Assembly: GCA_947626415.1 (NCBI GenBank)
Contig: CANQSA010000003.1
Location: forward strand, 1-64,000
Source of the DNA: an uncultured Lachnospiraceae bacterium
GTDB lineage: Bacteria > Bacillota > Clostridia > Lachnospirales > Lachnospiraceae
Direction: 5' to 3'
Length of the DNA: 64,000 nucleotides
Positions 29,613-38,026 of this stretch are shown here, in pieces. Position 1 is the stretch's first letter. Every line of letters begins with the position of its first letter. The notes beneath the pieces are model-generated. The model searched no databases and was not told where the DNA came from. It was given only the letters and a program-made list of their open reading frames with translations. Made by a program: the position numbers and the translations under genes.

Positions 29613-31586
29613 TTATTCCGCAGCAGGATAAGCGTCGCGGTCCCATTGATAGGGAATATCCCCTTTGTTGTTAATGAGTTCCTCATCGGTCATCAGATAA
29701 ATTTCAAATGTACGCTGTGTATCCAGATGCCGCCATACGCCGGGCTTGGTTTCGATTAAGATCCAATTGTGCTCACCGCCGCCTACGCCGATTCCGGTCA
29801 CAATCTGGCAATTATAACCCGCGGCAGTCAGCATTTTATACGTCAGCGCCGCGTAATCCCAGCAGGCACCCGATCCTCTGTTCAGCATCCGGCACGCCAT
29901 TGCCGTCACATTGGACTTCTCATTCATCCGGTAATAAAAATTACTGTGTACGTATTTATAAATGGCGCGTATGCTTCTGCCGTTCTCATCCAGCAAAAGT
30001 TCTATGTAATCATCCAGATTTTCCGCATTGATCACCGCAAACCGGTCTGTAACCACGCCGTTTGCGTCTGCTTTATACCGGGTTCCGATCTTCGTATTCA
30101 CAGCCAGAGAACCGTCCTTGTAAAAATAATACCGATTTCCGCCAATGGATTTCCAGCCCGTTGTCATAATTCCGTAACTGTAAAAATAACTGCGCTTTCC
30201 GTCTACGGTTTTCCAGCCGTTTGCCGCCTGTCCGTTATTCTCAAAATAACAGGATACACCGTCAATGGTATGCCAGCCGCCAAACGCCCGTCCATTTCCA
30301 TCCAGATAATAATAACTGCCGTTGATTATCGTAAATCCGCTTGCTACATAACCATTTCTATAGTAAACAGAATCGATCCAGCCGTTTTTCAGCTTACCAT
30401 TCGCCTCAAAACGGTATTTGACTCCGTCAATGACCATTTCTCCGGTCGCAATCGTACCGTCATTTTTGAAAAAGATATAGCTTCCGTCCAGAATCATCCA
30501 GCCGCGCGTCATAGAACCGTCTTTCCCGAAAAAATAACGTTTTTCATCAATCGTCTGCCAGCCGGTCCGCGCAGCGCCGTCCGTTCCCAGATAATACCGC
30601 TTCTGTCCGACATCCTGCCAGCCGGTCCGCATAACGCCGTCCGTTCCCAGATAGTAAGACTTTTTATCTACCGTCTGCCAGCCGGTCCGCATAACGCCGT
30701 CTGTTCCCAGATAATAGGATTTTTTATCCAGCGTCTGCCAGCCGGTCCGCATAACGCCGTCTGTTCCCAGATAGTAGGATTTTTTATTTACGGTCTGCCA
30801 GCCGGTTTTCTTAATTCCGTCTTTTCCCAGATAATACTTTTTCCCGTCAATATCGACAAAACCGTTCTGAAGCGTTCCGTCCTCTGAGAAGAAGTATGCC
30901 TTTCCGCCGATTGTCTGCCAGCCGCTCTGTCTGGCACCGTCCGATTCCGAAAAATAATAGGTTTTTTTATTGATTTTCTGAAGTCCTTTCTGCAGGACGC
31001 CATCTGTTCCCAGATAGTAAACGCCGTTTTCCAGTTCCAGCCATCCGGTTTGCATCCGGTAATTCGAATCAAAATAATACCGGTCCTCCCCATCTGTCTG
31101 CCAGCCGCTCTGCAGCAATCCGGATTCATCAGAAAAATAAGTGCCGTTTTCCTTTACGATCATACCGCTGTTCGCAAAACCGTGGTCATCTCTGTAATAG
31201 CGCATGCCATCCATATCATAAAATCCGGTCAGCAGTCTTCCGTCTTCCCGCAGATCATAAGCTTCTCCGCCGATCATACATTTTCCGGTACAGATACCAT
31301 CCGCTCTGGTCTGGTAATATTTGCCGTCCTGAATCGTGATCCAGCCTTCCGTAAGCAGCTGATTTTCTTCAAAATAATACTGTTTTCCCGTAATCTCATA
31401 CAAACCGGTCAGATACTCGCCCTTTACACGGTATTTCAGTCCTTCTTCCGTATCGTGCCAGCCGGTCTGATGCGTCAGCGCATAATAAATAAACGCCGCT
31501 GCGGCAGCCAGAGCAAGCACAATTACAATGGAAATGGTGATCCACAGGGTTTTTTTACTCAACTTTTTCTTCTTTGTCTCTTCCAT
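29613..31586 (-). CDS. Wall-binding-repeat protein with C-terminal transglutaminase-like domain
   Basis: A 657-residue protein: membrane anchor at about residues 14-36, then roughly 22 glucan/choline-binding-type repeats of about 20 residues (consensus TGWQTVDKKSYYLGTDGVMR), then a transglutaminase-like domain at about 560-640. The putative Cys-His-Asp triad is visible in GACWDYAAL, GEHNWILIE and WRHLDTQRT. Such domains often act as proteases or cross-linkers. The start overlaps the lipoprotein stop (TAATG), so translation is coupled. Its role in the acylation cluster is unknown. Confidence 0.85.
   Translation of the reverse strand: MEETKKKKLSKKTLWITISIVIVLALAAAAAFIYYALTHQTGWHDTEEGLKYRVKGEYLTGLYEITGKQYYFEENQLLTEGWITIQDGKYYQTRADGICTGKCMIGGEAYDLREDGRLLTGFYDMDGMRYYRDDHGFANSGMIVKENGTYFSDESGLLQSGWQTDGEDRYYFDSNYRMQTGWLELENGVYYLGTDGVLQKGLQKINKKTYYFSESDGARQSGWQTIGGKAYFFSEDGTLQNGFVDIDGKKYYLGKDGIKKTGWQTVNKKSYYLGTDGVMRTGWQTLDKKSYYLGTDGVMRTGWQTVDKKSYYLGTDGVMRTGWQDVGQKRYYLGTDGAARTGWQTIDEKRYFFGKDGSMTRGWMILDGSYIFFKNDGTIATGEMVIDGVKYRFEANGKLKNGWIDSVYYRNGYVASGFTIINGSYYYLDGNGRAFGGWHTIDGVSCYFENNGQAANGWKTVDGKRSYFYSYGIMTTGWKSIGGNRYYFYKDGSLAVNTKIGTRYKADANGVVTDRFAVINAENLDDYIELLLDENGRSIRAIYKYVHSNFYYRMNEKSNVTAMACRMLNRGSGACWDYAALTYKMLTAAGYNCQIVTGIGVGGGEHNWILIETKPGVWRHLDTQRTFEIYLMTDEELINNKGDIPYQWDRDAYPAAE
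30545..30850 (-). repeat. Tandem 60-bp coding repeats in the wall-binding gene
   Basis: Five consecutive units keep an exact 60-base phase, each with CTGCCAGCCGGT at the same offset (about 30556, 30616, 30676, 30736, 30796). They encode the 20-residue repeat and are nearly identical at DNA level, so copy number could vary by slippage or recombination. Confidence 0.85.
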
Positions 31587-32317
31587 TACCGTTGTACCCC
31601 ACCGTCCAAAATATCGATACTTTCCAAAACATCCGCAGCAAACACAAATGAAACAACGGTATCGCTCCCGTTTATCCGGTAGCGCTCTGTCGTTTGAAAG
31701 CTTTCGGAAGCCTCTCCATACATCCGGTAAAGATCTTCTCTGGTGGTGCTTCCGGTTTTGGCTCCCTTATCCGTTGGATATTCAGAGCCGGTAATATAAA
31801 TGTCATAGATGATCTGCTTTCCGTCCTCCGCGTAAGTATAGACAGCCAGTGAATCTCCATAATAATAATTGGTATCATAGCCCCCGCCCAGACAGGCTTC
31901 CCCCTGCACGATCTTCGCCTTTCCGATTGTATCCACATACGGCAGGAAATCCGTACCGACAGAGAGCTTGATCCCGGAAATTGTAATACTGCAGTCGCCG
32001 GATTCAAAGGTGCCTGCCCCTTTATCCGGATTGATCACACTGTTCGGAGCCGCGACCGTAGCTGCTGCATCCGTTGTATCCGGTTCCGTTTCTGCCTTTT
32101 CTGTCTCTTTCGGATCTTTTTCTTTCTCAGATCCGGTATTTTGGGAAACGGTTTCCGTTTCTTTTGTAGTTCCCGTTTCATCGTCCGGTTCATCTGCATG
32201 AATCTGCACGGAAGCATTGGATAATTCTATCTTTTTGACTTCGTCTACGCTTCCGCAGGCCGTCAATATACTTAACACAAATCCTGCAATCATAACGATC
32301 CGCAACTGTTTTCTCAT
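31586..32317 (-). CDS. Putative lipoprotein
   Basis: A 243-residue protein with a lipoprotein signal peptide ending in the lipobox LTAC (Cys at about residue 21), then a low-complexity acidic, Thr/Glu/Lys-rich linker (to about residue 95), then a folded domain with SITISGIKLSVGTDFLPYVD and YDIYITGSEYPTDKG. I do not recognise the domain. AAGGAGG precedes ATG 32317. It leads the cluster and is coupled to the transglutaminase gene. Confidence 0.78.
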   Translation of the reverse strand: MRKQLRIVMIAGFVLSILTACGSVDEVKKIELSNASVQIHADEPDDETGTTKETETVSQNTGSEKEKDPKETEKAETEPDTTDAAATVAAPNSVINPDKGAGTFESGDCSITISGIKLSVGTDFLPYVDTIGKAKIVQGEACLGGGYDTNYYYGDSLAVYTYAEDGKQIIYDIYITGSEYPTDKGAKTGSTTREDLYRMYGEASESFQTTERYRINGSDTVVSFVFAADVLESIDILDGGVQR

Positions 32318-32345
32318 TCGTAACTCCTCCTTACTGGAACAAATT

Positions 32346-33197
32346 CTAATTTCCTGAGATAAACAGAACGCCCAGCGTACCCGGTCCGCAATGACTGGAG
32401 ATTACGCCGCCGGCGCGTGTTTCAAAGATCTCGGAAAAAATATGAAGACTGTTCAGATAGTCCCGTACCGCCTCTACGTCCGCCGCATCACAGCCGGAAT
32501 GGGTAATAAATACCCGGTCTGTCCTGGCATTTTTTAATTCCGGTTCCATATCCTTCACATAAGACAGGATCGCTTTGGAAATCTTTCCGCGGTATTTCTT
32601 ATCCGGATGCATCTTTCCGTCTTCCACTACGATCTTCGGGTGCAGATTCAGAACGCTTCCCGCCATTGCCGCAAGACCGCTGCAGCGGCCGCCTCTGTAC
32701 AGATAGAGCAGCGTGTCAACCACAAAGCTGGCGCGGACGCGCGGCTTCAGTTCTTCCATCTGTCCGGCAATCTCCGCGCCGGATACCCCCTGCTGCGCCA
32801 GAATCGCGGCTTCCACTACCAGCAGGCCGATGCCGGTGGAAAGATTGGCCGAATCAATTACAAAGACCCGGTCTTCCGCTTTCAGTTCTTCCGCCGCCAG
32901 ACGCATAACATTACAGGAAGACGACATTTCGCCGGAAATAGAAAAACATACGATTTCCTCTCCGGCTTCTATATGCGGCCGGAACAGTTCCACCGCGCTC
33001 TCCATGGAAGGCGCGGAAGTTTTCGGCGTTGTCTTATTGGCGTCCGCCCAACGGTAAATATCGTCCGGCGTAATGTTTTTGGAATCCTCATATTCCTTTT
33101 CGCCCAGAATAATATGGAGCGGCAGAATCTCTATCTGATATCGCCGCAGTAATTCCGGGGACAGATCACAGGTGCTGTCTGAAATAACTTGTACCAT
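32346..33197 (-). CDS. DegV family fatty-acid-binding protein
   Basis: A 283-residue protein with the family start VISDSTCDLSPELL, the TSAPSMESAVELF region, and FVVDTLLYLYRGGRCSG. DegV/FakB proteins bind a fatty acid and present it to the kinase FakA for phospholipid synthesis; no fakA is nearby. AAAGGAG precedes ATG 33197. Confidence 0.93.
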   Translation of the reverse strand: MVQVISDSTCDLSPELLRRYQIEILPLHIILGEKEYEDSKNITPDDIYRWADANKTTPKTSAPSMESAVELFRPHIEAGEEIVCFSISGEMSSSCNVMRLAAEELKAEDRVFVIDSANLSTGIGLLVVEAAILAQQGVSGAEIAGQMEELKPRVRASFVVDTLLYLYRGGRCSGLAAMAGSVLNLHPKIVVEDGKMHPDKKYRGKISKAILSYVKDMEPELKNARTDRVFITHSGCDAADVEAVRDYLNSLHIFSEIFETRAGGVISSHCGPGTLGVLFISGN

Positions 33198-33223
33198 TTT
33201 TCATCTCCTTTTAACCTACAGAA

Positions 33224-33267
33224 AAAAATCTGAACCCCTCCGCCATCGGAACCGGGTTCAGATTTTT
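33224..33267 (-). terminator. Intrinsic terminator after tRNA-Leu
   Basis: A 14-bp inverted repeat AAAAATCTGAACCC / GGGTTCAGATTTTT around a 16-base loop, ending in a T-run on both strands. It lies seven bases downstream of the tRNA. Confidence 0.85.
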
Positions 33268-33274
33268 AATTAGC

Positions 33275-33357
33275 TGCGGATGGCGGGACTTGAACCCGCA
33301 CGATGTCGCCACCGTCAGATTTTGAGTCTGATGCGTCTGCCATTCCGCCACATCCGC
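33275..33357 (-). tRNA. tRNA-Leu (anticodon CAA)
   Basis: The 83-base cloverleaf has acceptor GCGGATG/CATCCGC, anticodon stem TCAGA/TCTGA with loop CTCAAAA (anticodon CAA, reading UUG), a long class II variable arm CGGTG..CATCG, and T-arm GCGGG-TTCAAGT-CCCGC. CCA is not encoded. Its own promoter and terminator flank it. Confidence 0.97.
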
Positions 33358-33378
33358 ATGGCTTCAAAGCACTTTGAT

Positions 33379-33407
33379 ATCTTAACATTCCCCTATGGGT
33401 TTGTCAA
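33379..33407 (-). promoter_or_regulatory. Promoter of tRNA-Leu
   Basis: TTGACA (33402-33407) and TAAGAT (33379-33384) are spaced by 17 bases, 22 bases upstream of the tRNA. Confidence 0.65.
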
Positions 33408-33430
33408 TAGTTTTCTGTCCTTTTCCCGTG

Positions 33431-34162
33431 CTACCGGCGGAATTCGTAGGTTCGCAGCGAAGGCAGGGATTCGGCATATTCGGCAAAGGCCTGCCAGCTT
33501 CCCTGTTTAAAATCACTGATATCCCGGCCGTTCCGATTGATGAGACAATCCTTGATCAAAAAGGTATCCATTCCCATTTTGACAACGCACATATCCTCAT
33601 CCACGTCATTTCCCACCATCAGGCAGTCGTCCGGCGTCCGATTCAGTTCCCGGAGCAGTCTCCGGTAATAATTCAGATTGGGTTTTGTATAACAAGTATT
33701 CTCATATGTGGTGATAAGCGCGAAATCTTCCGGTTCCAGGCCCGCCCACCGGATCCTCTGTTCCGTCGCGACTGCCGGAAAGACCGGATTCGTCGCCAGA
33801 ACAACAGTGTAGCCCTTTCTCTTTAACAGAGAGATCGTCTGCTCCGCATAAGGGGTCGGCTGCGTATTCAGCCGGGCAACGGAAAAATCCCGCTGATAAA
33901 ATCTTTCGATTTCCCGCTGCACTCTCCGGCTCTTTTCTCCGACGATCGAATCAAATGTTTTTAAAAACATCTCTTCGTTGGTCAGCATGCCTTCATTTTC
34001 CAGCATGGCCGCCATTCCCTGCCAGATCGCCTGCCAGATCAGATCCGCATCGAAACCGGCATGCTCCAGCCTGCTCTTTAACGCTTTTTCATAAGTATCC
34101 AGAAACCCTTCCAGATCCATAGGAAGCAGGGTTCCGTCCAAATCAAATAATATGGTATTCAT
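33431..34162 (-). CDS. HAD-superfamily hydrolase
   Basis: A 243-residue phosphatase-type protein. Motif I is FDLDGTLLP at the N-terminus, motif II lies in VVLATNPVFP, the motif III lysine is probably in CYTKPNLNYY, and motif IV is MVGNDVDEDM. The substrate is unknown. The ATG lies within AAGGAATATG directly after the yebC stop, so it is translated with yebC. Confidence 0.88.
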   Translation of the reverse strand: MNTILFDLDGTLLPMDLEGFLDTYEKALKSRLEHAGFDADLIWQAIWQGMAAMLENEGMLTNEEMFLKTFDSIVGEKSRRVQREIERFYQRDFSVARLNTQPTPYAEQTISLLKRKGYTVVLATNPVFPAVATEQRIRWAGLEPEDFALITTYENTCYTKPNLNYYRRLLRELNRTPDDCLMVGNDVDEDMCVVKMGMDTFLIKDCLINRNGRDISDFKQGSWQAFAEYAESLPSLRTYEFRR

Positions 34163-34167
34163 ATTCC

Positions 34168-34896
34168 TTATTCATCCAGGTTGTGGTAAACTGCCTGCAC
34201 ATCGTCATCCGCATCCAGGAAATCCAGAATCCGGTTAAACCGCTTGATTTCTTCCTCGTCGGTCAGCGTAACATAGTTCTGCGGAATCATGGTAACTTCG
34301 GCTTCCGCCATCTCCAGACCTTCCGCTTCCAGCGCTTCGCGCACGGCTGAAAACTGATCCGGATCCGTCAGGATCTCAAAGCTGTCTTCCTCTTCCGAAA
34401 AGTCCTCCGCGCCCGCATCTAACGCCATCATCATCAGCGTATCGGCATCCAGATCACATTCTTCTTTATCCAGAATGATCTGTCCCTTTTTGTCAAACAT
34501 ATAGGATACGCAGCCCGGAGTTCCCACATTGCCGTTTCCTTTGGAAAACGCATTCTTTACATTGGCAGCCGTCCGGTTCTTATTATCGGTCAGCGTATCT
34601 ACAATAATCGCCGTTCCGCTGGGACCGTAGCCTTCATAGGTGATTGCTTCGTAATTGACGCTGTTGGCATCGCCGGCAGCTTTCTTGATCCCACGGTCGA
34701 TGGTGTCGTTCGGCATATTATTGGCTTTTGCCTTGGCGATCACATCACGCAGTTTGCTGTTATTGGCAGGATCCGGGCCGCCTTCTTTTACCGCTACCGC
34801 GATCTCACGGCCGATAATGGTAAAGATCTTGCCCTTTGCCGCATCATTTTTTTCTTTCTTGTGTTTGATATTCGCAAATTTAGAATGTCCAGACAT
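34168..34896 (-). CDS. YebC/PmpR family protein
   Basis: A 242-residue protein with the invariant start [19 protein letters not shown], then [15 protein letters not shown] and the acidic C-terminal domain. It was long annotated as a transcription regulator; recent work on YebC-family members points to translation through proline-rich stretches. AGAGGAG precedes ATG 34896. Confidence 0.95.
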   Translation of the reverse strand: MSGHSKFANIKHKKEKNDAAKGKIFTIIGREIAVAVKEGGPDPANNSKLRDVIAKAKANNMPNDTIDRGIKKAAGDANSVNYEAITYEGYGPSGTAIIVDTLTDNKNRTAANVKNAFSKGNGNVGTPGCVSYMFDKKGQIILDKEECDLDADTLMMMALDAGAEDFSEEEDSFEILTDPDQFSAVREALEAEGLEMAEAEVTMIPQNYVTLTDEEEIKRFNRILDFLDADDDVQAVYHNLDE

Positions 34897-34938
34897 GATA
34901 TTGATTCTCCTCTGTTTTTCTTTTAGATTGTAATAGAA

Positions 34939-36315
34939 TTATTTCTTTTCTTTTTTGTCTTTGTCGGCATCTTCTTCCTCTTCTTTGGGAGGCAGGATCG
35001 TAAGCGCTACCTTGGAGATCATTTTATTTTCAACCTTTAAGATCTCATACTGATACCGCTCCGAGATCAGTACCGGCGTCTCTCCTTCCGCCGGGATCCG
35101 TCCCAGTTCAGAAAGCAGATACCCGTTCAGCGTATCATAGGAATCTTCATCGATATGAATATCCAGTTCTTCCGCCAGTTCCTCCAAAGTTGTCATGCCG
35201 TTTAACAGATAAGTGTTTTCTCCGGTCTTGACAATATTGGTCTCCTCTTCCGCGTCATATTCATCCAGAATATTTCCGACGATCTCTTCCAGAATATCTT
35301 CCATGGAAATGATACCTGAGGTCTGTCCGTATTCGTCGATCACGACAGCCATATGTACCTTTCCGGACTGCATATCTCGAAACAGCGCGTCGATATTTCT
35401 GGTCTCCGGTATAAAATACGGCTTCTGCAGAAGTTCCGGAATATCTTTGATCCTCCAGTCTCCATACTGTTTTTGTTCCAGCGCGATCACCGCTTCCTTT
35501 AGATGCAGGATCCCGATCACGTCGTCAATATCTTCTTCATACACCGGATAACGGGTGTAATTCCCTGCCAGCATCGTCTGTACACACTCTTTCAGGGTGA
35601 GTTCCCCGTTGAGCCCGGTAATATTCTTCCGGTGCGTCATGATATCCTGCGCCTCTTTATCGCCCCATTCAAAGATATTGGCGATCATCTCCGCCTCATT
35701 GGCTTCGATCACGCCCGCTTCATGTCCTTCACTGACGATCGACTTGATCTCTTCCTCTGTTACGTTCTCCAGCGATTCATTGGGATCAATGCCGAAAATC
35801 CGCAGGATCAGATTCGCAAGAATTTTGATCAGAGCGGAAATCGGCGTGAGAACGGTCATCAGAACACTGTTCACGCCAAGCAGGGCATTCGACCACGCGC
35901 CGGCGTAGCGCGCGCCCAGTTTCCCCGGCAGCAGCATTCCCAGCGCAAGCATCAGAAACAACAGATAAAACAGCACAAGCAGAAATGAAATCAGCCACAG
36001 GACTTCCGACCGCAGTACCTGTCCTGCCAGGGATACCAGTTTCCCATAGACAAACCCGGTGTAAGGACGCCACAGATAATAGCCTACCAGGATCGCCATG
36101 GCATACGAGATCAACCGGCGCGTAATGGTATATTTCTCCGGATCATTCCGGATCGCCAGCAGCTTCCCGGCCTTTTTGCTGCCTTCTTCCACCTCGCGTT
36201 CCAGATCCGTAATGTTCAGTGCTTCTACCGCATAGCGAAACCCGTACAACAGGAAATTCACTACAATGAAAACAAGAAATAAGATCAGACCCGTTATCTG
36301 ACTGTCACTATCCAT
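34939..36315 (-). CDS. CNNM/CorC-type (HlyC/TlyC) membrane protein with CBS domains
   Basis: A 458-residue protein: DUF21 membrane domain (residues about 1-190), a CBS pair (AQDIMTHRKNITGLNG and VHMAVVIDEYGQTSGIISMEDILEEIVGNI), and a C-terminal CorC_HlyC domain with NTYLLNGMTTLEELAEEL. The family is linked to divalent-metal, especially magnesium, export or resistance. A highly charged Lys/Glu tail ends the protein. AAAGGAG precedes ATG 36315. Confidence 0.92.
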   Translation of the reverse strand: MDSDSQITGLILFLVFIVVNFLLYGFRYAVEALNITDLEREVEEGSKKAGKLLAIRNDPEKYTITRRLISYAMAILVGYYLWRPYTGFVYGKLVSLAGQVLRSEVLWLISFLLVLFYLLFLMLALGMLLPGKLGARYAGAWSNALLGVNSVLMTVLTPISALIKILANLILRIFGIDPNESLENVTEEEIKSIVSEGHEAGVIEANEAEMIANIFEWGDKEAQDIMTHRKNITGLNGELTLKECVQTMLAGNYTRYPVYEEDIDDVIGILHLKEAVIALEQKQYGDWRIKDIPELLQKPYFIPETRNIDALFRDMQSGKVHMAVVIDEYGQTSGIISMEDILEEIVGNILDEYDAEEETNIVKTGENTYLLNGMTTLEELAEELDIHIDEDSYDTLNGYLLSELGRIPAEGETPVLISERYQYEILKVENKMISKVALTILPPKEEEEDADKDKKEKK

Positions 36316-36356
36316 TCATTTTCTCCTTTTGCATTTTTTTATTGCATATCTATAGT

Positions 36357-36385
36357 ATTGTAACAAACCTTTTGCTTTCCGTCAA
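36357..36385 (-). promoter_or_regulatory. Promoter of the CorC-type gene
   Basis: TTGACG (36380-36385) and TACAAT (36357-36362) are spaced by 17 bases; it overlaps the mazF stop. Confidence 0.6.
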
Positions 36386-36735
36386 TATTTATGTAACAAA
36401 TCCAGACTGACTTCCAGAGCATGGTTGACCCGCTCCATCATTTCAGAATCCAGCTGACAGATTTTATCCTTTAATCTTTTTTTATCAATCGTCCTTACCT
36501 GCTCCAGCAGGATTACGGAATCCTTTACAATATCGCAGCGGCGGCTGTCCAATTCTACATGCGTAGGCAGTTTGGCCTTATTCATCTTTGATGTGATCGC
36601 GGCGCAGATCACAGTCGGGCTGTGCCGGTTGCCGGTATCGTTCTGTATCACCAGAACCGGACGGATCCCGCCCTGTTCGGATCCTACGACCGGCCGTAAA
36701 TCTGCGTAATAGATATCTCCTCGTCTGATAATCAC
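36382..36735 (-). CDS. MazF/EndoA-type endoribonuclease toxin
   Basis: A 117-residue PemK/MazF-fold RNase. [30 protein letters not shown] and [10 protein letters not shown] carry the conserved Arg and Thr-Ser residues of the active site; [13 protein letters not shown] is typical of the B. subtilis EndoA group, which cuts mRNA at UACAU. GTG 36735 is chosen because GGAG lies ten bases upstream; GTG 36744 is too close to it. It follows alr as in Bacillus, but the antitoxin gene that normally lies between is absent. Confidence 0.9.
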   Translation of the reverse strand: MIIRRGDIYYADLRPVVGSEQGGIRPVLVIQNDTGNRHSPTVICAAITSKMNKAKLPTHVELDSRRCDIVKDSVILLEQVRTIDKKRLKDKICQLDSEMMERVNHALEVSLDLLHKY

Positions 36736-36810
36736 AAATGTCACACTCCATACTTTTTATCCTAGTATTGCCTGTGACCGGCATTTTAAACATATCACAG
36801 GAATGAAATC

Positions 36811-38004
36811 TTACAGGTATTCATCCGTAAAGTAATCTTTTGTCCCGCAGACAGCTCCGTCCTGATAATAAACCCGCGGAATCCGCTTCCCCAGATCGCA
36901 GACCAGCTCATAATTAAACCGTCCCGAAAGATCGCCCAGCTGATCCGTCTGAATTTCCTCCGCTCCGTCCGTTCCGATCAGCGTAACCTTCGTACCAATC
37001 CGGACATCCGGGATCTCCGTCACGTCCACGATCATCTGATCCATACAGACTCTTCCCAGAATGGCCGCCCGCTTTCCATGGATCAGAACATACCCCCGAT
37101 TGCTCAAAGACCGGGGATACCCGTCCGCGTATCCCACCGGGATCGTAGCGACCCGCATAGGCTTTTGCGCGATAAAGGTGCTGCCGTAGCTGATTCCGGT
37201 TCCGGCAGGGATCTCTTTCACATAGATCACATGGCTGTAAAGAGACAGCGCCGGCTTCAGGTCCAATTTGGCAATATCTTCGTCCGCTGACGGGCGCAGA
37301 CCGTACAGTGCGATTCCTGCCCGTACCATATCCATGTGCATTTCCGGCAGATCCAGAATTGCCGCGCTGTTGGCGCAGTGACAGATCTGCGGTCTCACAT
37401 GCACCTCCTCCAGATAATCCAAAAACTGTCTGAATTTCTCAAACTGCCCCCTGACATGGGACTTATCCGCCTCATCCGCTTTGGCAAAATGGGTAAAACA
37501 CCCTTCGATACAGAGATTCTGCAGGTTCGCGATCTTTGCGGCAATTGCAGCGCTTTCCCTGGTGGGAGCAAATCCGATCCGTCCCATGCCGGTATCCGTT
37601 TTTATATGGATATACGCCTGCCTGTTTGAAGATATTGCAGCATCGGAGATGGCTTTTGCCATATCGTAGTCATAGACCGCGCACCGGATCCCGGCTTCCA
37701 CCATTGCGGGATATGCCGAAACCGGCACATGTCCGAGGATCAGAATCGGCTCCGTGATCCCGTGACGCCGAAGATTCAGCGCCTCCTGGATCGTCGCTGC
37801 CGCAAACCAGTCCGCGATTCCGTTTAAGATTCTGGCTATGGGGACCGCGCCGTGCCCGTAACCGTCCGCTTTGATCACCGCCAGCATCAGCGTGCCCGGT
37901 TTTGTATGCTGCTTCATATTTTGTACGTTTTCCCGGATCTGATCTAAATCCACATTGGCATATACTCTGAAATATTCGGGTAATTCCGCATCTTTTGTAA
38001 TCAT
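36811..38004 (-). CDS. alr: Alanine racemase
   Basis: A 397-residue PLP enzyme making D-alanine for peptidoglycan. The PLP lysine is in LAVIKADGYGHGA, the second catalytic Tyr in GTGISYGSTF, and GRVCMDQMIVDVT is conserved. GGAGGAG precedes ATG 38004; an upstream 22-residue extension is not family-like. It lies 22 bases after nnr. Confidence 0.95.
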   Translation of the reverse strand: MITKDAELPEYFRVYANVDLDQIRENVQNMKQHTKPGTLMLAVIKADGYGHGAVPIARILNGIADWFAAATIQEALNLRRHGITEPILILGHVPVSAYPAMVEAGIRCAVYDYDMAKAISDAAISSNRQAYIHIKTDTGMGRIGFAPTRESAAIAAKIANLQNLCIEGCFTHFAKADEADKSHVRGQFEKFRQFLDYLEEVHVRPQICHCANSAAILDLPEMHMDMVRAGIALYGLRPSADEDIAKLDLKPALSLYSHVIYVKEIPAGTGISYGSTFIAQKPMRVATIPVGYADGYPRSLSNRGYVLIHGKRAAILGRVCMDQMIVDVTEIPDVRIGTKVTLIGTDGAEEIQTDQLGDLSGRFNYELVCDLGKRIPRVYYQDGAVCGTKDYFTDEYL

Positions 38005-38026
38005 TGTCTCCTCCATTTCCCTCACT

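Noticed and set aside
30545..30850. Regular 60-base repeats, checked as a possible CRISPR array
   Set aside because: The units are contiguous coding repeats without unique spacers, inside a long reading frame; no cas genes are present.
29769..30887. A 372-codon plus-strand frame across the wall-binding gene
   Set aside because: Its repeats are the reverse complement of the coding repeats; the minus strand has the recognisable domains.
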